Shown here piece by piece: positions 1-4,942 of a stretch of 8,247 bases of DNA (position 1 is the first letter of the stretch; every line of letters starts with the position of its first letter). The DNA is from Planctomycetota bacterium (GTDB lineage Bacteria > Planctomycetota > Phycisphaerae > Sedimentisphaerales > Anaerohalosphaeraceae): contig QNBU01000039.1 in the NCBI GenBank assembly GCA_003644215.1, forward strand, positions 1 to 8,247. The letters run 5' to 3'. The position numbers were made by a program, and so were the translations under genes. Under the pieces are notes generated by a model. That model was not told the origin of the DNA. It was given only the letters and a program-made list of their open reading frames with translations, and ran no database searches.

Positions 1-1348
1 GGAACCGGTTTATCCGGAATATCTCGCATGGTTCTATAGTTTTGTTCTGGAGCAGTCCGAAAAATCGCTTGCATGGAGTAACCAGGCATTTATCGCCGAT
101 CCCAATCGGCAGGGCGTTGGGGCCATGTTTGCTTATTCGCTGGCCTTAAATGGCCAGAATGATCTCGCGCAGCACTATGCGGATCCCTTGAAAGAAACCG
201 ATCAGATTGCGGCGTTGACGATGGCCATGGTGCAACTTACCCAAGACGACAAGCAGTCGGGTCTGGATGCTTTGAGGGCGGTGGTGGAAATGTCGCCGGA
301 CTCATTCGTTGCGGAAAAAGCGATTCGTCTTCTGAAAGACCATGAGTCGGACTATATCCGGCCCGCCTCATTAAGGGCGATTCGAGAAGACCTTGAAAGC
401 AAATATGGCAGTCGGGTAGTTCCTGATTTTATGCCTCCGGCGGACCGCTGTTCGGTGAAGCTTTTATTCAATGGTTCGGATTTTTTATATGGAGCCGATT
501 TTTCGGGCCGGCTTGTAATCGAAAACACCTCTGATGAGACTCTGATTATAGCGGATGGGGGGCTACTTCAGGGAAATCTTCGCGTTGACGCGGTTTTGGA
601 AGGAAGTTTGAATATTGAAATCGGCAACCTTCTTTCGATGAGGTTTCGGCCCTCGCAGCCCATTTTGCCGGGTAAACATCTTTCCGTGCCTCTGGACTTA
701 AACCGCGGACGGCTCAAAAGGGTTTTGATGACCTATCCTCAGGCAGATGTTCAGGTTTATTTTACAGCTTATTTAGACCCGATTGTTTCAGAGTCGGGCA
801 AATCAGAGAACCGGATGAAAAGTATTAAGCCCGTCCATGCCCAAATTCGCCGCAGGGGCGTTGTGCTTTCACGCGACTTCCTGCTGCAGCGGCTGGATGT
901 TTTGTCAAAAGGTCAGCCGGGGCAAAAATACCGGGCGGCGGCGCTCTTTACGGGTCTGCTCGCCGAGCAGGTAGCGGTCGAGTTAAGCCGCGCGGACTTT
1001 AAACATGTTCAAGTTGAACAAGCGTTGTTGACGGATTCGGTTCGTAAGATGCTTGTCGACAAGGATTGGAAAATCCGGGTTCATACGCTTTCTTGCCTAC
1101 TGTCCTTATCGGTTCCCCTCGATGGTATCGTTGGCGAGGTGTCAGAAAATCTCAATCATGACAAGTGGCCCGTCCGTTTGACGACGATGGTTCTGTTATC
1201 GAAAGCCCAACCCAAAACATTCCAAAAGGTACTTGATTGGGCCGTTCAGCATGACTCGTATGAGCTAAATCGTCGTATGGCGGTGGCGTTGGGAGGGGCG
1301 CAAACTGAGCCGGAGACGAACGAAACAGCCCCTGAAGTGCTTGATTGA
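1..1348 (+). CDS. Helical-repeat (TPR-like) / beta-domain protein, 5' end outside window
   Basis: The reading frame is open from base 2 to the TGA at 1346-1348, giving 448 visible residues. The ATG at 125 is only an internal Met because coding sequence continues upstream to the window edge. About residues 1-135 are amphipathic helices in TPR-like pairs (for example around EKSLAWSNQAFIADPN and SGLDALRAVVEMSPDS). Roughly residues 145-285 look like a beta-sandwich, with alternating hydrophobic strands and a LVIENTSDETL turn of the type seen in Ig-like domains. The rest is helical again, with HEAT-like features (KDWKIRVHTLSCLLSL, KWPVRLTTMVLL). The C-terminal tail is short and acidic. No catalytic motif is visible, and the N-terminus that would show a signal peptide is missing. 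A scaffold or protein-interaction role is a guess from architecture. I do not recognise the family. No strong terminator follows it. Confidence 0.8.
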   Translation, partial: EPVYPEYLAWFYSFVLEQSEKSLAWSNQAFIADPNRQGVGAMFAYSLALNGQNDLAQHYADPLKETDQIAALTMAMVQLTQDDKQSGLDALRAVVEMSPDSFVAEKAIRLLKDHESDYIRPASLRAIREDLESKYGSRVVPDFMPPADRCSVKLLFNGSDFLYGADFSGRLVIENTSDETLIIADGGLLQGNLRVDAVLEGSLNIEIGNLLSMRFRPSQPILPGKHLSVPLDLNRGRLKRVLMTYPQADVQVYFTAYLDPIVSESGKSENRMKSIKPVHAQIRRRGVVLSRDFLLQRLDVLSKGQPGQKYRAAALFTGLLAEQVAVELSRADFKHVQVEQALLTDSVRKMLVDKDWKIRVHTLSCLLSLSVPLDGIVGEVSENLNHDKWPVRLTTMVLLSKAQPKTFQKVLDWAVQHDSYELNRRMAVALGGAQTEPETNETAPEVLD

Positions 1349-1422
1349 AACCGGCGATATTATTTGTGCGGTGGGAAAACCTCGACTGCCAAAGAACTAA
1401 TTTGTCGTACCATATCCTTAAT

Positions 1423-1438
1423 AATTTTGCACAAAATT
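1423..1438. repeat. AT-rich inverted repeat upstream of kdsA
   Basis: AATTTTG and CAAAATT form a perfect 7-base inverted repeat separated by CA. It lies about 60 bases upstream of the candidate kdsA -10 element. It could be an operator half-site pair or chance in AT-rich intergenic DNA. As an RNA hairpin its 2-base loop is too small, so any role would more likely be as a DNA site. Confidence 0.35.
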
Positions 1439-1472
1439 GTAGATATCCGCTGGAAAAAGTCAATAATTAACT

Positions 1473-1501
1473 TTTCTATTGTATGTCCTTGAGGGTATAA
1501 T
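1473..1501 (+). promoter_or_regulatory. Candidate sigma70-type promoter for kdsA
   Basis: A perfect TATAAT hexamer at 1496-1501 lies 39 bases ahead of the kdsA start codon. The hexamer 17 bases upstream (1473-1478, TTTCTA) is a poor -35, so the call rests almost wholly on the -10 element. Transcription would start near 1508, leaving a leader of about 33 bases. That leader has no recognisable Shine-Dalgarno: the bases just before the ATG are an A-run (AAAAAAAACA). Confidence 0.4.
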
Positions 1502-1540
1502 TTCACTTATAAACTGAAACCCCCTTACAGAAAAAAAACA

Positions 1541-2362
1541 ATGAATCCTTTCAATATCGGAAATATCCAAGTGGGCGTCAATGGTGATTTCTTTGTCATC
1601 GCCGGGCCGTGTGTGATTGAGAGCGAGGCCGTTTGCTTTGAGATTGCGGAGTTTCTTGTCAGGTTGCAGGAATCCACCGGCGTCAAATGCATCTTCAAGG
1701 CCAGCTTTGACAAGGCCAACCGCACCAGCATCGACAGCTTTCGCGGACCGGGACTGGAAAAAGGTCTTCAAATTCTTGCCGACATCCGGGATAAGACAGG
1801 ACTGCCGATCCTGACGGATGTACATGAAGCCAATCAGGCCGCTGCGATCGGCGAAGTGGTGGACGCAATGCAAATACCAGCGTTTCTGTGTCGCCAGACC
1901 GACCTGCTGGTCGCCTGCGGCAAGACAAATAAGCCGGTCAACATCAAAAAGGGCCAGTTTGTCAGCCCCGAAGAGATGAAGAACTGTGTTAATAAGGTCC
2001 GCTCGACGGGCAATAAACAAATTCTGCTATGCGAACGAGGTACATTTTTCGGCTACAATCGGTTGGTCAACGATATGACCTCGATCCCGGCGATGAAGCA
2101 GCTTGATTGCCCCGTCGTGTTCGATGTAACCCACAGCACCCAGCGTCCCGGCGGACTTGGCAATGCCAGCGGCGGAGTACCGGAACTGGCAGCGACATTG
2201 GCCCAATCGGCAGTGGCCGCCGGAGCGAATGCCCTGTTCATGGAAATCCACCCCGACCCACCGAAGGCCCTGTGCGATGCCGCCTGTATGCTGCCACTGA
2301 ATCAGGTGGGATCGCTTGTGAAAACCTGTAACCGCATTTTTGACATTATCAACGCCTTATGA
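1541..2362 (+). CDS. kdsA: 3-deoxy-8-phosphooctulonate synthase (KdsA), metal-dependent type
   Basis: KdsA is the cytoplasmic enzyme that condenses phosphoenolpyruvate with arabinose-5-phosphate to give Kdo-8-phosphate, the precursor of the Kdo sugar in LPS inner core. The 273 residues match the family's usual length. Family motifs run in order along the TIM barrel: IAGPCVIES (20-28), FKASFDKANRTS (52-63), FRGPG (67-71), PAFLCRQTDLL (113-123), VNIKKGQF (133-140), ERGTFFGYNRLVNDM (165-179) and DVTHSTQ (195-201). Cys24, His198, Glu235 and Asp246 have exactly the spacing of the Aquifex metal ligands Cys11, His185, Glu222 and Asp233. E. coli KdsA has Asn at the Cys position, so this copy belongs to the metal-dependent class. 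The start is supported by the typical N-terminus (MxPFxIGNIQ), despite the absence of a clear Shine-Dalgarno. The last four bases overlap the start of the radical SAM gene. Confidence 0.97.
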   Translation: MNPFNIGNIQVGVNGDFFVIAGPCVIESEAVCFEIAEFLVRLQESTGVKCIFKASFDKANRTSIDSFRGPGLEKGLQILADIRDKTGLPILTDVHEANQAAAIGEVVDAMQIPAFLCRQTDLLVACGKTNKPVNIKKGQFVSPEEMKNCVNKVRSTGNKQILLCERGTFFGYNRLVNDMTSIPAMKQLDCPVVFDVTHSTQRPGGLGNASGGVPELAATLAQSAVAAGANALFMEIHPDPPKALCDAACMLPLNQVGSLVKTCNRIFDIINAL

Positions 2363-3294
2363 CGACGAGAAAGTATCACTACCTGTTTGGGCCGGTTCCC
2401 TCCCGTCGTCTGGGATGCAGTTTGGGTGTGGATATTATTCCGCTGAAAACCTGTACGCAGAACTGCATTTACTGCCAACTGGGTAAAGACGCCCCGCAAA
2501 CACTCAGACGGAAGGACTATGTGCCGATTGAGAGTATCTTGGGCGAGTTGGAGCAAAAAATCACCGCCGGGCTGGAAGCGGACTACATTACCCTCAGCGG
2601 TTCCGGTGAGCCGACGCTGCACTCACAGCTTGGCGATCTGATCGACGGCATCCGTAAACTAACTGATATCCCCATTGCCGTGATTACCAACAGCACCCTG
2701 CTGTCCGATCCAGCAGTCCGGCGGGATTGCTGCAAGGCAGCCGTTGTATTGCCATCCCTTGACGCCGGAGATGCGGAAACCTTCAAAAAAATGAACCACC
2801 CGCACCCCGATCTGGATTTTGAGCAATTTACCAAGGGCCTCATCCGCTTTCGCGACGAATACACAGGCCAACTCTGGCTGGAGGTCTTTTTCTGCGAGGG
2901 TGTCAATACCGACAAGGCCGCCATTGACAACATCGCCGAACAAATCCGCCGTATCAACCCTGATAAGGTGCAAATCAATACATCCGTTCGCCCAATTGTC
3001 CATGCCCAAGCGGCCCGCGTCAGTGAACAACGCCTCTGCGAAATCGCTGCACAGCTGGGTAAGTCGGTTGAGGTCATCACGGACTTTTCCAAACATACAG
3101 CCACCACCGGAAAACAGCCCGACCTGCAAGTCATCCTCGAAACACTCCAACGAAGACCCTGCACGCTCAATGACCTGTGCGCCGGACTGGGATTGTCAAA
3201 AGAACAACTCCAGCCAGCTCTCGTCAAGCTCGATGCCCTGTCAAAAATTACCGGCGAGGCAATCGACCAAAAAATTTATTACAAAGCCGTTTGA
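2359..3294 (+). CDS. Radical SAM protein, TYW1-like COG0731 family, with C-terminal winged-helix-like domain
   Basis: The 311-residue protein has a radical SAM cluster motif CxxxCxxC at Cys32, Cys36 and Cys39, which should bind a 4Fe-4S cluster and S-adenosylmethionine. It is preceded by FGPVPSRRLGCSLGVD (10-25), typical of COG0731, whose archaeal and eukaryotic relatives act in wyosine tRNA modification. GSGEPTL (81-87), ITNSTLL (109-115) and LPSLDA (131-136) are further core motifs on the partial TIM barrel. Residues from about 253 to 311 look like a small winged-helix domain (LQVILETLQRRPCTLNDLCAGLGLS and a basic, Tyr-rich wing). The substrate in bacteria is unknown to me, and calling it a wyosine enzyme would be over-annotation. 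The ATG lies inside the kdsA end (ATGA overlap) with no Shine-Dalgarno of its own, so translation is probably coupled to kdsA. The TGA is followed by a T-run but no GC-rich hairpin. Confidence 0.9.
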   Translation: MTTRKYHYLFGPVPSRRLGCSLGVDIIPLKTCTQNCIYCQLGKDAPQTLRRKDYVPIESILGELEQKITAGLEADYITLSGSGEPTLHSQLGDLIDGIRKLTDIPIAVITNSTLLSDPAVRRDCCKAAVVLPSLDAGDAETFKKMNHPHPDLDFEQFTKGLIRFRDEYTGQLWLEVFFCEGVNTDKAAIDNIAEQIRRINPDKVQINTSVRPIVHAQAARVSEQRLCEIAAQLGKSVEVITDFSKHTATTGKQPDLQVILETLQRRPCTLNDLCAGLGLSKEQLQPALVKLDALSKITGEAIDQKIYYKAV

Positions 3295-3393
3295 TTTTTT
3301 TCGACGCCTGTGGCTTTCCCACTGCACGTCTTAGTTTTGTTATGGGACTTGACAAGTTTATCCCCGCTTACCACCTGTTATTGGATATTTTAT

Positions 3394-3422
3394 TTAAGAA
3401 GTTTCTGCCATCGGCCGATAAT
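3394..3422 (+). promoter_or_regulatory. Candidate promoter for the 83-residue protein gene
   Basis: TTAAGA (3394-3399; 4 of 6 consensus matches) and GATAAT (3417-3422; 5 of 6) are separated by 17 bases. Transcription would start near 3429 and leave a structured leader of about 80 bases before the ATG at 3510. A perfect TTGACA lies further upstream at 3349-3354, but no -10 sits at a usual distance from it. Confidence 0.4.
3410..3419. repeat. Perfect 10-base palindrome overlapping a candidate -10
   Basis: ATCGGCCGAT is fully self-complementary and overlaps the GATAAT element at 3417-3422. A repressor bound here would block that promoter, so it is a reasonable operator candidate. A 10-base palindrome can also arise by chance. 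Confidence 0.3.
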
Positions 3423-3436
3423 ACGGAAGTCAATTG

Positions 3437-3496
3437 GTCCTGTTAAGGGTTCGCAACGGACGCAAAACCCTAAATTAACAGAAACCTTAATTTAAC
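3437..3496 (+). promoter_or_regulatory. Structured leader: two competing hairpins and a direct repeat
   Basis: Two stems share bases and cannot form together. Stem A pairs GTCC(T)GTT (3437-3444) with AACGGAC (3455-3461), with one bulged T. Stem B pairs AGGGTT (3446-3451) with AACCCT (3466-3471), flanked by GTTAA (3442-3446) and TTAAC (3475-3479). In addition, the 15-mers at 3465-3479 and 3482-3496 (AAACCCTAAATTAAC and AAACCTTAATTTAAC) agree at 13 of 15 positions with a 17-base period. This may be a cis-acting leader or a protein-binding site in the untranslated region of the following gene. I match it to no known riboswitch. The rest of the 3295-3509 gap holds only the candidate promoter and the palindrome. 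Confidence 0.3.
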
Positions 3497-3509
3497 GGCG
3501 GGCATAAAT

Positions 3510-3761
3510 ATGGATCATGTTAGAAAACAGCTTGTGTTGAACAAAGGCACCGAGAAGTTCATCTTCCGTTATGAAGAAGGAAACGAAGGACAGCTACTGG
3601 ATGCCTTTGTGGTGTCGGCGACCGACCCGCAAACAGACTTTGACTGGTTTGACGCCGCAGTTCTGAGCTTCAAACTGACGCAGTCGCTCATCGGTGAAGC
3701 AGATGAAATTCTATACAAAGACTTAAATGACCCTGTCAACACCTATCATCAGGGTTCTTAA
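3510..3761 (+). CDS. Small conserved-looking hypothetical protein (83 aa)
   Basis: This 83-residue protein is not one I can name. It is acidic overall and soluble, with no signal peptide or membrane segment. It starts with a basic stretch and a beta-hairpin-like part (KFIFRYEEGNEG, 16-27), continues with a helix rich in hydrophobics (QLLDAFVVSATD) and then the distinctive DFDWFDAAVLSFKLTQSLIGEA segment (43-64), which looks like a compact helical core. Its composition and codon use resemble the neighbours and argue for a real gene. The ATG follows a weak GGCGGG Shine-Dalgarno (3497-3502). It has a long, structured upstream region and is separated from the recombinase gene by 76 bases containing a promoter, so it is probably its own transcription unit. 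Function unknown. Confidence 0.7.
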   Translation: MDHVRKQLVLNKGTEKFIFRYEEGNEGQLLDAFVVSATDPQTDFDWFDAAVLSFKLTQSLIGEADEILYKDLNDPVNTYHQGS

Positions 3762-3770
3762 ATACTCCGT

Positions 3771-3799
3771 TTGACAACTTCGGATAGACAATAAATGAT
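3771..3799 (+). promoter_or_regulatory. Promoter for xerC-like gene
   Basis: A perfect TTGACA -35 (3771-3776) is followed after 17 bases by AATGAT (3794-3799; 4 of 6 consensus matches). Transcription would start near 3806, about 32 bases before the ATG at 3838. Position and spacing are right for a sigma70-type promoter of the recombinase gene. Confidence 0.5.
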
Positions 3800-3837
3800 A
3801 CGAAGACAGACGCTTTTGATTTGAAGGGATATGCGTT

Positions 3838-4854
3838 ATGGATAATTCAGCAATCGTACAGGATTTTATCAGTTATCTCAAATTTGAAAAACATTTTTCA
3901 GAACATACCGCTAAATGCTATCGGGCGGACTTGGTACAGTTTACGGCCTTTCTGGCAGATCACAAATCGCCCGCCCGCGATGATACCGCTTCGTCTGCGA
4001 ATCCGTGGGAGAATGCTTCCGCCGTAGCGACTGCGACACAAACCCAGGCAGCGGTTGATATTGACGCAGCCATTATCGCCGCTGATGTCAACACAATCCG
4101 CCGCTATATGGCCGATCTCGGGCAACACCATTATTCCAAGTCCACTACGGCCCGTAAACTCGCGACGCTCCGTAGCTTTTACAAGTTCCTCGTCAAGCGA
4201 AATCGCGTCAGCGGCAACCCTGTCATTTCCATCAAAACCCCGAAACAGGAAAAGAAACTCCCAAAATTCCTCGAATACGAAGAGGTGGTTCGCCTGCTGA
4301 ACACCCCGCCGTCCAATACATGCCTTGGAGCGCGGGATCGGGCCATTCTCGAGGTTCTTTACAACACCGGAATGCGGGTCAGCGAACTGGTCGCCCTGAA
4401 TATGGATGATGTGGACTTCCTTAGTGAAGTCATCCATGTCCGCGGCAAGGGCAAAAAAGAACGCATCTGCCCTGTTGGCTCCACTGCGTTGCAGGCAATC
4501 CAGAATTATATCGAGTTTCGCAACCGCCGCATGGCAAACAACGCGAACTTTGACGCGAGGGTTCTGTTCGCCAATAAACACGGACGGCGGCTCAGCACGC
4601 GAAGTGTCCGCCGGAAAATGGACAAATACCTTATCGAAGCCGGCCTGGACCCCGCCATCAGCCCCCATACGCTGCGGCACAGTTTCGCCACGCACATGCT
4701 CAACAACGGAGCCGACCTGCGAAGCGTTCAGGAACTCCTCGGCCACCAGTCGCTGTCAACCACCCAGGTCTATACACACATTACGACAAGCCGCATGAAT
4801 GAACAATACCAAAACGCCCACCCAATGGAACAACAGCCCGAATCGCAGGGATAA
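3838..4854 (+). CDS. xerC: Tyrosine recombinase XerC/XerD family (closer to XerC)
   Basis: Xer recombinases resolve chromosome dimers by strand exchange at dif sites. All catalytic residues are visible: Arg180 (TGMRVSEL), Lys204 (GKGKKER), His277 and Arg280 (SPHTLRHSFATHML), His303 (LGHQSLSTTQ) and the nucleophile Tyr312 (VYTH). The N-terminal SAM-like core-binding domain spans about residues 1-125. It is interrupted at about 45-78 by an Ala/Thr/Gln-rich low-complexity stretch, which accounts for most of the excess over the usual length of about 300. VQELLGHQSLSTTQ and the C-terminal NAHP favour XerC over XerD, though the split is not secure without a tree. The start is set by an AAGGGA Shine-Dalgarno (3824-3829) 8 bases ahead of the ATG; the nearer ATG at 3831 is out of frame. 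The gene ends before a strong terminator. I saw no dif-like site in the window. Confidence 0.93.
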   Translation: MDNSAIVQDFISYLKFEKHFSEHTAKCYRADLVQFTAFLADHKSPARDDTASSANPWENASAVATATQTQAAVDIDAAIIAADVNTIRRYMADLGQHHYSKSTTARKLATLRSFYKFLVKRNRVSGNPVISIKTPKQEKKLPKFLEYEEVVRLLNTPPSNTCLGARDRAILEVLYNTGMRVSELVALNMDDVDFLSEVIHVRGKGKKERICPVGSTALQAIQNYIEFRNRRMANNANFDARVLFANKHGRRLSTRSVRRKMDKYLIEAGLDPAISPHTLRHSFATHMLNNGADLRSVQELLGHQSLSTTQVYTHITTSRMNEQYQNAHPMEQQPESQG

Positions 4855-4888
4855 AATAGATCAGGTATCCTGTCTGAGAATAATTCAC

Positions 4889-4917
4889 AAAAAGCCCGCA
4901 CCTATGCGGGCTTTTTT
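4889..4917. terminator. Bidirectional rho-independent terminator
   Basis: AAAAAGCCCGCA (4889-4900) and TGCGGGCTTTTT (4905-4916) pair perfectly around a CCTA loop. The GC-rich core GCCCGCA is flanked by A and T tracts, so either strand's transcript forms a stem followed by a U-run. It sits between the convergent stops of xerC (4854) and the dehydratase (4943) and should end both transcripts. Confidence 0.95.
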
Positions 4918-4942
4918 ATGCGACTATTTTTTGTGTTCAGCT

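Noticed and set aside
2583..3227. 214-residue and overlapping 163-residue - strand frames opposite the radical SAM gene
   Set aside because: Low-complexity Ser/Arg-rich translation with no motifs, fully overlapped by a well-supported gene.
3268..3304. A/T-rich inverted repeat around the radical SAM stop, followed by a T-run, as a terminator
   Set aside because: The stem is almost only A-T pairs with a loop of about 18 bases and no GC core, so it is not a convincing rho-independent terminator.
3349..3354. Perfect TTGACA as a -35 element
   Set aside because: No acceptable -10 at 16-18 bases; the nearest similar hexamer (TGTTAT at 3376-3381) is 21 bases away.
3310..3495. Short + strand frames in the gap after the radical SAM gene
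   Set aside because: No Shine-Dalgarno, no protein-like pattern, and they run through the hairpins and candidate promoter.
3898..4746. 282-residue open frame on the - strand opposite xerC
   Set aside because: It lies entirely within a gene with all Xer catalytic residues, shows no recognisable domain and is a typical antisense shadow of GC-rich codon positions.
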